Part shown: positions 26,277-35,923 of the stretch, one piece after another | Position numbering within the stretch: the stretch's first letter is position 1 | Layout of the letters: each line of letters begins with the position of its first letter | From: Burkholderiales bacterium | GTDB lineage: Bacteria; Pseudomonadota; Gammaproteobacteria; Burkholderiales; Burkholderiaceae_C | Assembly (NCBI GenBank): GCA_947474755.1 | Contig: CANJJE010000002.1 | Location: 124,001 to 188,000, forward strand | Direction of reading: 5' to 3' | Length of the DNA stretch: 64,000 nucleotides | The notes under the pieces: generated by a model | The model's database searches: none | Seen by the model: the letters and a program-made list of their open reading frames with translations, nothing else | What the model was told of the DNA's origin: nothing | Position numbers and translations under genes: made by a program

Positions 26277-26327
26277 GATTCGATCATATCGAGTCGGGTT
26301 TGCGCTGAGTGAATCCTTGAATCTGCC

Positions 26328-26876
26328 ATGCGACTGATTTCAACGGTTCGCTCCAGCCTGTTGCTGCTTGGCGCTGTCGGGATGACCGCCAGTCTCACAG
26401 GGTGCGAGATGCTGGTGTCCAAGGAGAGCCTCACGAACTTCGTCCGGCCCTACAGCGTCGAGGTGGTGCAGGGCAATGTGCTGACCAAGGAGCTGATCGC
26501 ACGGGTACAGATCGGCATGCCGAGAGCGCAGGTGCGCGACATTCTCGGCTCGCCGTTGCTGACCGATGTGTTCCATGGCGACCGCTGGGACTATGTGTTC
26601 ACGATTCGCCGCCGCGGCACCGAGCCTCAGCGGCGCAGTGTCGTGCTGATGTTCGACGGTGACCGCCTGGTCAGCGTGGACACCGGCGGCGAGTTGCCTG
26701 CCGAAGAGGCCTTCGTGGCATCGATCGATTCGGCCTCGCCAGATGGCAGGGCGCCGACGCTGGCGCTGAGCGCTGACGAATTGCAGGCGCTGAAGCCCCC
26801 GCCGAAGCCCGCGGCAGCCGAGCCACCGACCGCGCCACCGGGGCGTGTCTATCCGCCGCTGGAGCCACAGCGCTGA
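26328..26876 (+). CDS. bamE: Outer membrane protein assembly factor BamE
   Basis: 182-residue lipoprotein: lipobox SLTGC with Cys26. The SmpA/OmlA core is [19 protein letters not shown] then [19 protein letters not shown]. Part of the BAM complex that inserts beta-barrels. The last 60 residues are a low-complexity Ala/Pro-rich tail ([18 protein letters not shown]) longer than in E. coli BamE. Its stop shares one base with the dapB start. Confidence 0.95.
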   Translation: MRLISTVRSSLLLLGAVGMTASLTGCEMLVSKESLTNFVRPYSVEVVQGNVLTKELIARVQIGMPRAQVRDILGSPLLTDVFHGDRWDYVFTIRRRGTEPQRRSVVLMFDGDRLVSVDTGGELPAEEAFVASIDSASPDGRAPTLALSADELQALKPPPKPAAAEPPTAPPGRVYPPLEPQR

Positions 26877-27748
26877 TGGGCGTGTCGGAGCCAAGGTCTG
26901 CGTACGGCACGGACCGTTCGACAGGCGCCGCTACGGGTGCGAATCGGTTAAGGGTCGCCGTGGCAGGCGCCTCGGGCCGCATGGGCCGCATGCTGATCGA
27001 AGCGGTCATTGCGGCGAGTGATGACATGGTGCTCAGCGGGGCCCTGGATCTGGCCGACAGCCCGGCGCTGGGTCAGGACGCCGCGGCATTTGCCGGACAC
27101 ACCAGTGGCGTGATCATTACCGCCGACCTGCATGCCGGGCTGGCGAATGCCCAGGTGCTGATCGACTTCACGCGACCTGACGGAACACTGGCGCATCTGA
27201 CCGCGTGCCGCGCGCTGGGCGTCAAGGCGGTGATCGGCACCACCGGCTTCACCGAGGCCCAGAAGTCAGTGATCGCCGATCACGCCCGACACATCGCCAT
27301 CATGATGGCTCCCAACATGAGCGTCGGCGTGAATGTGGTCCTGAAGCTGCTGGACACCGCGGCGCGGATGCTCGATGAAGGCTACGACATCGAGATCATC
27401 GAAGCGCATCACCGACACAAGGTCGATGCGCCCAGTGGCACTGCGCTGAAGATGGGTGAAGTGGTTGCCGCAGCCCTCGGGCGCAAGCTGAAGGATTGCG
27501 CCGTATACGGCCGCGAAGGCGTGACCGGGGAGCGCGACCCGTCGACGATTGGCTTCGCCACGATCCGTGGCGGTGATGTGGTCGGCGACCACACGGTGCT
27601 GTTCGCCGGCATCGGCGAGCGCATCGAGATCAGCCACAAAAGCTCGAGCCGCGCCACCTATGCGCAGGGCAGCCTGCGCGCGGCGCGCTTCCTCGCCGAG
27701 CGGGCCTGCGGTCTGTTCGACATGAACGACGTACTGGGGCTGGCGTGA
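26876..27748 (+). CDS. dapB: 4-hydroxy-tetrahydrodipicolinate reductase
   Basis: Second step of the DAP/lysine pathway: reduces the dipicolinate intermediate with NAD(P)H. The Rossmann motif is [14 protein letters not shown], and the active-site block [20 protein letters not shown] is intact. 290 residues: about 22 more than usual, because the ATG overlaps the bamE stop and no later start fits before the Rossmann strand. Confidence 0.96.
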   Translation: MGVSEPRSAYGTDRSTGAATGANRLRVAVAGASGRMGRMLIEAVIAASDDMVLSGALDLADSPALGQDAAAFAGHTSGVIITADLHAGLANAQVLIDFTRPDGTLAHLTACRALGVKAVIGTTGFTEAQKSVIADHARHIAIMMAPNMSVGVNVVLKLLDTAARMLDEGYDIEIIEAHHRHKVDAPSGTALKMGEVVAAALGRKLKDCAVYGREGVTGERDPSTIGFATIRGGDVVGDHTVLFAGIGERIEISHKSSSRATYAQGSLRAARFLAERACGLFDMNDVLGLA

Positions 27749-27785
27749 TTCACGGCGCAGTCATGCCCGAGCTGGCTGTCGCGCA

Positions 27786-28460
27786 GTGAGCGGGTTCAGC
27801 CAGCTCTGGAATCAAGGCGACGCCATCACGCGCAGCGTCGCGCTGCTGATGCTGCTGATGTCGATCAGCGCCTGGGTGCTGATCTTCTGGAAAGGCTGGC
27901 TGCTGCGCCGCGTGCGCAGCGACATCGCCCGGGCGGTGCCTGCGTTCTGGGCCGCCGCCGACCTGAAGGCCGCGGGCACGCAGTTAGCCGCCTTCGACCG
28001 CGAGCAGGTGTTGATGCCCCTGCTGTCGGCCGCCACCGCGCAGCCCAACGCCCGAACGCTCGAGGCCCAGGGCGAGCGCGCTTCGCAACTGACGCGCCGC
28101 CTGCGAGACGCCTTGCATGGGGTGCTGAGGCAGCTGCAGTTCGGCCAGGTGGTGCTGGCGTCGATCGGCAGCACGGCGCCCTTCATTGGCCTGTTCGGCA
28201 CCGTGTGGGGCATATATCACGCGCTCGTCAGCATTGCGTCCGCGGGCACGATCTCCATCGAGCGGGTGTCCGGCCCGGTCGGCGAAGCACTGGTGATGAC
28301 CGCGGCGGGCCTCGCGGTGGCGATTCCAGCGGTGCTGGCCTACAACATCTTTGGCAAGATGATCGGTGTGTGCGAAGCCGAGCTCGAAGGCTTTGCGCAC
28401 GATCTGAGGGAGATGCAGGCGAGCCCGTCGATCCACGAGAGCCCAGCGCTGCGGGAGTGA
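27786..28460 (+). CDS. MotA/TolQ/ExbB family proton channel protein
   Basis: 224 residues with three membrane segments and the ExbB signature GSTAPFIGLFGTVWGIYHAL, then VSGPVGEALVMTAAGLAVAI. With the next gene it forms a proton-driven motor that energises TonB or Tol. No tonB, tolA or pal gene is in the window, so ExbB rather than TolQ is a guess from the protein's length. Start is GTG 27786. Confidence 0.92.
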   Translation: MSGFSQLWNQGDAITRSVALLMLLMSISAWVLIFWKGWLLRRVRSDIARAVPAFWAAADLKAAGTQLAAFDREQVLMPLLSAATAQPNARTLEAQGERASQLTRRLRDALHGVLRQLQFGQVVLASIGSTAPFIGLFGTVWGIYHALVSIASAGTISIERVSGPVGEALVMTAAGLAVAIPAVLAYNIFGKMIGVCEAELEGFAHDLREMQASPSIHESPALRE

Positions 28461-28463
28461 CCG

Positions 28464-28889
<426 letters not shown>

Positions 28890-28896
28890 TACCGGA

Positions 28897-30078
28897 TCAG
28901 TCTTCTTTGAGGTGCCCAGCCCGCTGCTGTTTTGTCTCGATGTAGCGCGCGTTGTAGGGATTGACCGGGCCGTACAGGGCCAGCCGCTCGACCACCTCGA
29001 TGCCGCCGGCTTCGATTGCGGCAATCTTCTTCGGATTGTTGGTCAGCAGGCGAACCTGCTTGATGCCCAATGACTTCAGCATCGCCAGCGCCGGCGAATA
29101 GTCTCGCTCGTCGGCCATGAAGCCCAGGTAGCGGTCGGCGTCGATGGTGTCGAGCCCCTCGTCCTGCAGGCGATAGGCACGCAGCTTGTTCGCCAGTCCG
29201 ATCGAGCGGCCTTCCTGCTGCAGGTACAGCAGCACGCCGCCATGTTCCGCGAGCCGGGTGATCGCACGGCGCAGCTGGTCCCCGCAGTCACAGCGCAGGC
29301 TGCCGAGCAAGTCGCCGGTCAGGCAGGCCGAGTGCAGCCGCAACGGCACCGCCTGGCCGAAGTCAGGCTGTCCGACGATGATGGCCAGATGCTCGGCGCC
29401 GCTCGCGTCCTCGCGAAACAGCACCACCTCGCAGTCCTCGTGAGCCTCGATGGCCACCCGGGCGTCGCTGATGCGGCGCAGGCTGCGCTCCCCACGGGCT
29501 GGCACGAGTTGGACATCGGCAGAGAAAACAGACAGCAGCTGTGCCGCGGTCAGCCTGGCGGTGGCGGTGACAGGCAGCTCGACGATCAGCAAGGCCGGCA
29601 TCAGGCGCCCACTCTTGGCCAGCGCCAAGGCACTGCTGAAGACTTGCTGCTGCGCCGCCGACTGCTGCAACACCGACAGCGATGTCGTTGGCATGGGCCG
29701 GCCCGAAGCGGGCGTTACCGCCGCCAGCTCCAGAAGCGCCTCCAGCGAAACCCCGGCTGGCAGCGAGACCGACACCGCGGAGCCCGGCGGCGAGCCTGGC
29801 GACAGGCCCAGCGTCGAGGCGCGCTCGGCGGTGAGCAGCAGCTGCAGCGGCGCCGCCCACGATGTCAGCCAGGCGAGCCGGGCTGCATTCAGTGTTTCGA
29901 CCGCGACCACCAGATTGCAGGGTGCGCCAGCGACCGGGCTCTCGTCCGCAGGACCGATCAGGCAGATGGCCCGTCCGTGCATCAACTCCGTCTGCGCCCG
30001 GTCCACCCGAACCGCGGCTTGTTCGTCCTCCAGAATGCTTCGCGCTGGGGGACGTTGCTCCTGATAACGATCATTCAT
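28897..30078 (-). CDS. GTP cyclohydrolase II with a decayed DHBP-synthase-like N-terminal domain
   Basis: 393 residues. The C-terminal half (about 200-393) is an intact GTP cyclohydrolase II: zinc cysteines C252, C263, C265 (SACLTGDLLGSLRCDCG) with exact family spacing, and LQQEGRSIGL. It makes the first riboflavin intermediate. The N-terminal half aligns by eye with RibB (AQTELMHGRAICLIG and LLLTAERASTLGLSPG) but the catalytic DDEDREN stretch is replaced by PADESPVAG, so DHBP synthase activity is not expected. A separate ribB should exist elsewhere. Confidence 0.9.
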   Translation of the reverse strand: MNDRYQEQRPPARSILEDEQAAVRVDRAQTELMHGRAICLIGPADESPVAGAPCNLVVAVETLNAARLAWLTSWAAPLQLLLTAERASTLGLSPGSPPGSAVSVSLPAGVSLEALLELAAVTPASGRPMPTTSLSVLQQSAAQQQVFSSALALAKSGRLMPALLIVELPVTATARLTAAQLLSVFSADVQLVPARGERSLRRISDARVAIEAHEDCEVVLFREDASGAEHLAIIVGQPDFGQAVPLRLHSACLTGDLLGSLRCDCGDQLRRAITRLAEHGGVLLYLQQEGRSIGLANKLRAYRLQDEGLDTIDADRYLGFMADERDYSPALAMLKSLGIKQVRLLTNNPKKIAAIEAGGIEVVERLALYGPVNPYNARYIETKQQRAGHLKED

Positions 30079-30220
30079 CCTGTGATTTTGACGCCTGGCC
30101 GCTCATTCGCCTGACTGCGGCAGACTGACAAGCCGGGAAGTCGGGCATTTGTGGTGCTCGGCGCACCGCCCCCGCCTTGCCCGGCGCGCCCTGACAGGCC
30201 ATTCGCTGCGGGGCCGGACT

Positions 30221-31129
30221 TCAATCGCGCAAGCCGAGTGCGTCGAGCACGGCGCCGACGTCCAGCTCATCGGCTACCCGAGCAGCCGTTGCCGGCGCGT
30301 GGTACGCCACCACGCCGAGCAGCGGTGCATCGTGGCGTTGCTGCAGTGCGCGGGTCAGCGTATCGATGTTGAGCTGGGCGTGCGGCATCGCCGGCTCGAT
30401 GCGGTTGGCGATCCAGCCGGCCAGTCGCAGGCCGCGCGCAACGACTGCTTCGGCGGTCAGCAAGGCATGGTTGATGCAACCAAGACGCAGGCCAACCACC
30501 AGAATCACCGGCAGCCGGAGTGCGACGGCAAGATCATCGGTCCCCCAGCCGGTGCCAGTGCGCGGGGGAGCCGCGGCGTCAAGCGCCGCGAGGTCACCGC
30601 TGATCTCTTGGGCTTCGACCAGCGGCACGCAGAAACCGCCCGCCCCTTCGACCACCAGCACATCGCAGCGTGACATCAGCTGATGGGCGCCGGCGATCAG
30701 CAGCTCAGGCTCGATTCGTCCGCCCTCGAGCCTGGCGGCGAGGTGCGGTGCACAAGCCTCTTCCAGAAGGCAGGGGCAAACCTCGCTGCGCGTCAGCTCG
30801 ATATTGCTCGCCGCATGCAAGGCCTCGACATCCTCGTTGTACCAATGGCCGCCAGTGCCGTTCACCGCAGGCTGCCACACGGCCCCGGCCGCCACCGGCT
30901 TGTAGCCGGCGACGCGCAGGCCCTGCTGCGCCAGCGCGCTCAGCAGGCCGGCGGCACTCGTGGTCTTGCCGACCTCGGTGTCGGTACCCGTGACAAAGCA
31001 GCCACGCAACGGCCGGTCGCGGTCAGCCTCAACGGCAGCCTGCGGCCGCGAATCGGGTTCGCAAAGCAACTGCGCCTCGCTCAGGGGCAACACGGTCGGC
31101 GGCTCACCGCCGCCCAGCATCTTGGTCAT
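30221..31129 (-). CDS. bioD: Dethiobiotin synthetase
   Basis: 302 residues. CFVTGTDTEVGKTTSAAGLL holds the P-loop; VLVVEGAGGFCVPL is the family motif; LGCINHALLTAEAV follows. Closes the ureido ring using ATP and CO2. About 40 residues precede the P-loop, longer than usual; the start ATG shares a base with the bioF stop, so it is kept. Last gene of the bioA-bioF-bioD unit. Confidence 0.95.
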   Translation of the reverse strand: MTKMLGGGEPPTVLPLSEAQLLCEPDSRPQAAVEADRDRPLRGCFVTGTDTEVGKTTSAAGLLSALAQQGLRVAGYKPVAAGAVWQPAVNGTGGHWYNEDVEALHAASNIELTRSEVCPCLLEEACAPHLAARLEGGRIEPELLIAGAHQLMSRCDVLVVEGAGGFCVPLVEAQEISGDLAALDAAAPPRTGTGWGTDDLAVALRLPVILVVGLRLGCINHALLTAEAVVARGLRLAGWIANRIEPAMPHAQLNIDTLTRALQQRHDAPLLGVVAYHAPATAARVADELDVGAVLDALGLRD

Positions 31130-32343
31130 CAAATTCCCTTTCCTGCCCAGGCCAGCGCCGACAGCAACCGCTCGACATCGCCCGGACCGTGTGCCGCGCT
31201 CAGCGTGATGCGCAGCCGCGCGCTGCCCGACGGCACGGTCGGTGGACGGATCGCCGGCACCCACAGCCCCTTCGATTCGAGCGCGGCAGACATCGCCAGC
31301 GCCTGCTCGCTGCTGCCGACGATCAACGGCTGGATCGCGGTCTGCGATGGGGCAAGCCGCCAGCCCCGCGTGCTCAGCAGATCGCCCAGCACCTCGGGCA
31401 CGCCGCGCCGGAAGGCAGCAACGAGTTCTGCCAGATGGCGGCGGCGCCACTCGCCCTCCTCTGCGCGAATCAGCCGCAGGCTGGCGCTCACCGCATGCGC
31501 CACCGCCGGCGGCGAGGCCGTGGTGTAGATGTAGGCCCGCGCGCTCTGCACCAGCCAGTCAATGACGGTGCGGTGCGCCGCGACAAAGGCCCCCGCGACA
31601 CCAGCGGCCTTGCCCAGTGTGCCCATGCAGATCATGCGCTCGCTGCGCAAGCCGAAATGCGACGGCACGCCTCGCCCCTGCGCGCCGAGCACGCCGAAGC
31701 CGTGCGCATCATCGACAACGAGGTAGGCATCATGCCGCTCGGCCAGCGCCAGCAACTCGGGCAGGTGCGCGAGGTCGCCGTCCATGCTGAAGACACCGTC
31801 GGTCACGATCAGCTTGCGCGGCGTGCTGCAGCCCGCGATCCGGCGTTCGAGGCCGACGAGGTCGTTGTGCGGATAGGTGAAGACGGCGGCCCTGGCCAGC
31901 CGCGCACCGTCGATCAGCGATGCGTGGTTCAGAAGGTCGGTGTAGATCGTCGTCTGCGCGTCGCCCAGCGCAGTCAGCAGCGCCATATTGGCCATGTAAC
32001 CGGTGCAAAACGTCAGCACGTTCAGCTCGGGGCCTTGCGGCGACAGCATCTCGGCCAGATCCTCTTCCAGCAACGCGTGCGCGCGGGAATGGCCGCTGAT
32101 CAGGTGCGAGGCGCCGCTGCCGGCGCCGTAAAGCCGAGCGCCATCGGCCAGTGCCTCGATCAGCAACGGGTGGTTGGACAGCCCCAGGTAATCGTTGCTG
32201 CAAAAGGCCAGCAACTCGCACCGCTGCCCATCATGCGAGGTGACGGTCTGCTGCGGCGCGCAGGCCGTCTCGGCGATGCGGCGATGGCGGCGCAACGACT
32301 GCGCGTCGCGCTCGGCCAGTTGCTGTTCAAGGTACTTCAGCAT
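31129..32343 (-). CDS. bioF: 8-amino-7-oxononanoate synthase
   Basis: 404 residues of the alpha-oxoamine synthase family. [15 protein letters not shown], the [10 protein letters not shown] block and PLP-lysine in [13 protein letters not shown] are present. Condenses pimeloyl thioester with alanine. 27 bases after bioA. Confidence 0.96.
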   Translation of the reverse strand: MLKYLEQQLAERDAQSLRRHRRIAETACAPQQTVTSHDGQRCELLAFCSNDYLGLSNHPLLIEALADGARLYGAGSGASHLISGHSRAHALLEEDLAEMLSPQGPELNVLTFCTGYMANMALLTALGDAQTTIYTDLLNHASLIDGARLARAAVFTYPHNDLVGLERRIAGCSTPRKLIVTDGVFSMDGDLAHLPELLALAERHDAYLVVDDAHGFGVLGAQGRGVPSHFGLRSERMICMGTLGKAAGVAGAFVAAHRTVIDWLVQSARAYIYTTASPPAVAHAVSASLRLIRAEEGEWRRRHLAELVAAFRRGVPEVLGDLLSTRGWRLAPSQTAIQPLIVGSSEQALAMSAALESKGLWVPAIRPPTVPSGSARLRITLSAAHGPGDVERLLSALAWAGKGI

Positions 32344-32370
32344 CGCGGGAGTCGGGTGAGGCGCTGGCGC

Positions 32371-33744
32371 TCACAGCACCGAGTTCAACGTCGCCACGAC
32401 GCGCTCGGCAAGGTAGGCGGCATGGGCTTCGTTCAGCAGATAAGGCGGCATCAGGTAGACGGTGCGGCCGATGGGTCGGATCAGCAGGCCCTGCGTGCGG
32501 GCGGCCAGGTGAAAGCGTTCGGCGAAGCGCACACCGGCATGCGCCGCGCGCACATCGAAGGCCCAGATCATGCCGCGCTGCCGAACGTGCTCCACGCGGG
32601 TGTCACCATCCAGCCGGGCGGCGAGTGCGGCCGTCAGCAGCGCGCCGGTCTCGCGGTTGCGCTGCAGCACCGGCTCCTCGTCGAATCGGTCCAGCACCGC
32701 CAGCGCGGCGCGACAGGCCAGCGGGTTGCCGGTGTAGGAATGCGAGTGCAGGAAGCCACGTGCGGTGTCGTCGTCGAGGAAGCTGCCATAGATCGCGTCG
32801 GTGGACAGCACCAGCGACAGCGGTAGATAACCCCCACTGATGCCTTTCGACAGGCACAGCAGGTCGGGCCAGATCGCGGGTTCGCCCGGGCTCGTGGCCT
32901 GCTCGAATGCAAAGAAAGTTCCAGTGCGGCCACACCCGACCGCGATTTCATCGGCGATCAGGTGGACCTGGTGGCGATCGCACAGTGCACGCACCTCGCG
33001 CAAATAGGTCGGGTCGTGCATCGCCATGCCGGCGGCGCATTGCACCAGCGGTTCGATGATCACGGCCGCGATATGCCCGGCACGTGATTCCAGCAGCGCC
33101 GACAGTTCTGCCGCCGCTCGTCGGGCCACGTCGGCCGCCGACTCGCCGGGCACGGCATGCCGCGCATCAGGCGCCATCACCACATGGGCGCGCATCAGCA
33201 GCGGGTCGTAGGCATCACGGAACACCGCGACATCGGTGACCGCCAGCGCGCCGATCGTCTCGCCGTGGTATCCGTGGCGCAGGCAGACAAATTCGCGCTT
33301 GTCGCCCAGGCCACTGTTCTTCCAGCTGTGGAAGCTCATCTTCAGGGCGATCTCGACCGCCGAGGCACCGTCGCTCGCAAAGAAGGTGTGCCCCAGCGCG
33401 TGGCCGGTACGTGCCGACAAGCGCTCGGCCAGTTCCACGGCTGGCGCGTGAGTGCAGCCGGCCAGCATCACATGCTCCAGCGTGTCGAGCTGGTCCTTGA
33501 GTGCCGCGTTGATGCGCGCGTCGGCATGGCCGAACAGGTTGACCCACCACGAGCTGGTGGCGTCGAAGTAGCGGCCGCCTTCGTGGTCTTCCAGCCAGGG
33601 TCCGTGGGCCCGCGCGATGGCGATCGGCGGCACCTCGCCCAGGCGCTGCATCTGTGTGCACGGGTGCCACACGCTGGCAATGCTGCGCCGCTGCCAATCG
33701 GCATTGATGGAAGACGCGGGCGCAGGGGCAAGGGGTGAAGACAT
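32371..33744 (-). CDS. bioA: Adenosylmethionine-8-amino-7-oxononanoate aminotransferase
   Basis: 457 residues, class III aminotransferase. Recognisable by VWHPCTQMQ near the N-terminus, YFDATSSWWVNLFGHAD, the DEIAVGCGRTGTFFAFE block and the PLP-lysine in LLCLSKGISGGYLPLS. Makes 7,8-diaminopelargonate using SAM as amino donor. ATG 33744 preferred; a GTG at 33756 lies inside the upstream palindrome. Confidence 0.96.
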   Translation of the reverse strand: MSSPLAPAPASSINADWQRRSIASVWHPCTQMQRLGEVPPIAIARAHGPWLEDHEGGRYFDATSSWWVNLFGHADARINAALKDQLDTLEHVMLAGCTHAPAVELAERLSARTGHALGHTFFASDGASAVEIALKMSFHSWKNSGLGDKREFVCLRHGYHGETIGALAVTDVAVFRDAYDPLLMRAHVVMAPDARHAVPGESAADVARRAAAELSALLESRAGHIAAVIIEPLVQCAAGMAMHDPTYLREVRALCDRHQVHLIADEIAVGCGRTGTFFAFEQATSPGEPAIWPDLLCLSKGISGGYLPLSLVLSTDAIYGSFLDDDTARGFLHSHSYTGNPLACRAALAVLDRFDEEPVLQRNRETGALLTAALAARLDGDTRVEHVRQRGMIWAFDVRAAHAGVRFAERFHLAARTQGLLIRPIGRTVYLMPPYLLNEAHAAYLAERVVATLNSVL

Positions 33745-33751
33745 GTCGGAC

Positions 33752-33779
33752 GGCACAACAAGGGTTGTGCCCGCATTAT
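33752..33779 (-). promoter_or_regulatory. Palindrome and -10 element at the bioA promoter
   Basis: GGCACAAC-AAGG-GTTGTGCC (33752-33771) is a perfect 8-bp-arm inverted repeat. On the minus strand a GATAAT -10 hexamer (33774-33779) stands directly before it, so the predicted transcription start falls inside the palindrome, eight bases before the bioA ATG at the near edge. No BirA-type or BioR-type consensus is recognised. Either an operator or a leader hairpin over the ribosome binding site. Confidence 0.5.
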
Positions 33780-33905
33780 CGAAGGCCTGCTGACGTGGCG
33801 CGGCTCACACCGAGGCGATGGCTAGGCTGCGCATGAGGAAATGCACCCCTACAGTCCTGCGCCGTTTTGACGACAACCCGGCACGTTCCCGATACCGGAG
33901 TCGCC

Positions 33906-35174
33906 ATGACCCACCCCGCCACGGCCACCGACACTGACTTTTCCTCTGCCAATCCACACGCGCTGGCCACCATCCTCGACGCCAGCAAGACCCAGCGGAT
34001 CATCGCCACACTCGACATCTTCGACATCTCCGGCATCAAGCTCTGGGCGCAGGACCAGCCGGTCTCGCAGGCGTTGCGGCGCAAGCTGCTCGACCGTCAG
34101 CTGCGAGCGCCGCTGGAAAGCTGCCTGAAGGTCGAGAACGGCGTCACTGCGCGCACGCTGGCCGATGCGGTCCAAGCGCTGCTGTACGAGCCGATACCGC
34201 TCGCCACGCTGCTGCACCCGCATGCTGACGCCCTGCTGCGCGAATCGGCCACCTTGCCGGTGCACCCGGTCGTGCAGCTGCTGCTGAGTGCGTCGCGCGC
34301 CAGCAGTCCGGCCCGGTTCCAGCACACGATCCACGCCATGGCCCTGAATGGCGCACTGATGCTGACGCACGGCGGCAGCACCGCCGACCTGCGCACGGCG
34401 ATGCTGTGCGGACTGCTTCACGACCTGGGCGAGATGTACATCGGGCCGGAGTTCGGCGAAGCTGATACCGAACGCACGCTCGACTTCCTGAGCTACCAGC
34501 AACTCGTCGTGCACCCGCACGTCGGTAGCCTGCTGATCAAGCAGCTGACGGACTACCCGGCGGAGATCGCCCGCGCGGTCGCAGAGCACCACGAGCGGAT
34601 GGACGGCTCGGGCTTTCCGCATTGCCTCCAGGGCGAGCAGGCGTCGCCGCTCGGTCGGCTGCTGGCGGTGACCGAATCAACGCTGGCCGCGCTGGCCGAC
34701 GAGCAGGCGCCGGTGTCACGCGCCAGCATTTCGCTTCGCGTGGTGCCGGGTGAGTTCGACCTGCGCTGGATCGGACTGATCTCCCAGGTGGTGCGGGATC
34801 AACCACCAGCGGTGGCGCATTGCCGCGCCAACGAATTGAAGACACGCCTCACCAGACTCTCCGAAACGATGGACGACGCCAGCGAGACCGCAGCGGCGCT
34901 GCTGCACGAGGCCATGTCCGACGATCTGAAGAGGGCGCTGGCATTGACCGAGCACCTGCTGAACCGCCTGCGCCGTGGATTGACCACCACCGGCCTGTGG
35001 CAGCTCGACCCGGTGTCGGCACCCATCGCTGCCGAGGTCGAGGCGGTGGAGGGCGAGTTGCGCTACCGGCTGCGCTGCATCGAACGCGCGGTGCGGCTGC
35101 GCGCCGGATTGCTGACCGACCAGGACACCCAGCGCCTGGACCGCGTCTGCCAGCGGCTGAGGATCAGCGTCTGA
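33906..35174 (+). CDS. HD-GYP-related domain protein
   Basis: 422 residues. The central region has the metal-binding series of HD domains: RFQHTIHAMAL, H172-D173 in LLHDLGEMYI, HPHVG, and H228-H229 in HHERMDGSGFP. This is close to the HD-GYP cyclic-di-GMP phosphodiesterase signature, but the usual HDxGK is HDLGE and GYP is GFP. The flanking helical regions are not recognised; the C-terminal 150 residues look like coiled helices. A role in cyclic dinucleotide turnover is possible but unproven. ATG at 33906 chosen over TTG 33867. Confidence 0.78.
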   Translation: MTHPATATDTDFSSANPHALATILDASKTQRIIATLDIFDISGIKLWAQDQPVSQALRRKLLDRQLRAPLESCLKVENGVTARTLADAVQALLYEPIPLATLLHPHADALLRESATLPVHPVVQLLLSASRASSPARFQHTIHAMALNGALMLTHGGSTADLRTAMLCGLLHDLGEMYIGPEFGEADTERTLDFLSYQQLVVHPHVGSLLIKQLTDYPAEIARAVAEHHERMDGSGFPHCLQGEQASPLGRLLAVTESTLAALADEQAPVSRASISLRVVPGEFDLRWIGLISQVVRDQPPAVAHCRANELKTRLTRLSETMDDASETAAALLHEAMSDDLKRALALTEHLLNRLRRGLTTTGLWQLDPVSAPIAAEVEAVEGELRYRLRCIERAVRLRAGLLTDQDTQRLDRVCQRLRISV

Positions 35175-35250
35175 CCCAGCCGCCAGGCACAGCGCCTCGC
35201 GCCCACGCCCTGCGTGACCTCATGACGGTGCGCGCGCAGAATAAGCAGCC

Positions 35251-35562
35251 ATGAACCTTTCCGAACAGCTGCTTGCCGGGCTGACACTGGCCGTCTGTGC
35301 CGTGTTGCTGGTACGCCTGTGTCTGAGTCCGGCGCGGCGGCAGCGGTTCGATCGGATCCTGCGCGGCTGGGGCTGGACGCTGCGCCATGGCGCGCTTCAG
35401 CTGTGGCACTGGCGCGCGGCGCGGCGCCTGGCTCGCAGCGAGGCGGAAGCCGCGATCCGACGCGCCCGCGCCGGGAACGCAGAGACGCAGGGTGAGTGGA
35501 CCGGTAACGTCTACACACCAAAGTCCTTTCGCAAACCAAGGCGACCCGACCAGCTGCATTGA
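35251..35562 (+). CDS. Small membrane-anchored protein of unknown function
   Basis: 103 residues. One N-terminal membrane helix (LLAGLTLAVCAVLLVRLCL) followed by a very basic, Arg/Trp-rich cytoplasmic segment and a C-terminal GNVYTPKSFRKPRRPDQLH. No family recognised. The basic helix suggests contact with membrane or nucleic acid. Confidence 0.7.
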   Translation: MNLSEQLLAGLTLAVCAVLLVRLCLSPARRQRFDRILRGWGWTLRHGALQLWHWRAARRLARSEAEAAIRRARAGNAETQGEWTGNVYTPKSFRKPRRPDQLH

Positions 35563-35700
35563 CGCCGCTCGTGTCTCGCCATCCGGTCATGCACTGGGCG
35601 GCTAAGCAAGTGCGTTCTTGTTCGTTGCGCGGCGACGCGGCCGTTACTAAGGTAGCGATCCTTCGATTGCCACGCGCGTGGCTCGCCGCACGCCAGCCTC

Positions 35701-35919
35701 ATGAGCATTTCCGCCATCAACGTACGCAACCAGTTCCGAGGGAAGGTGAAAGAGATCATCGAAGGGCCGGTCGTGTCCGAGATCGACGTCGAAACGCCGT
35801 CGGGCCTGATCGTCACCTCGGTCATCACCACCCGCTCGGTGCGCGAACTGGGCCTGAAGCCCGGCCGGGACGTGATCGCGCTGATCAAGTCCACCGAAGT
35901 GTCGATCGCGACGCTCTGA
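35701..35919 (+). CDS. TOBE-domain molybdenum-pterin binding protein (molbindin type)
   Basis: 72 residues, a single TOBE/Mop domain: MSISAINVRNQFRGKVKEII and VTSVITTRSVRELGLKPG. Members bind molybdate as multimers for storage or buffering. Coupled by five bases to an alpha/beta hydrolase gene. The MOSC protein further downstream is also linked to molybdenum cofactor biology. Confidence 0.92.
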   Translation: MSISAINVRNQFRGKVKEIIEGPVVSEIDVETPSGLIVTSVITTRSVRELGLKPGRDVIALIKSTEVSIATL

Positions 35920-35923
35920 GCCG

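Noticed and set aside
26232-26327. Looked for a Fur box in the fur-bamE gap
   Set aside because: No 19-bp GATAATGATAATCATTATC-like dyad; only isolated GATT/ATCAT pieces are present.
30079-30220. Looked for an FMN riboswitch before the GTP cyclohydrolase II gene
   Set aside because: The 142-base gap lacks the conserved FMN-element helices and is shared with the end of bioD.
35647-35658. CTAAGGTAGCGA, identical to part of a conserved 23S rRNA segment (I-CeuI site region)
   Set aside because: Only 12 bases match and the flanks bear no rRNA similarity; chance occurrence before the molbindin gene.
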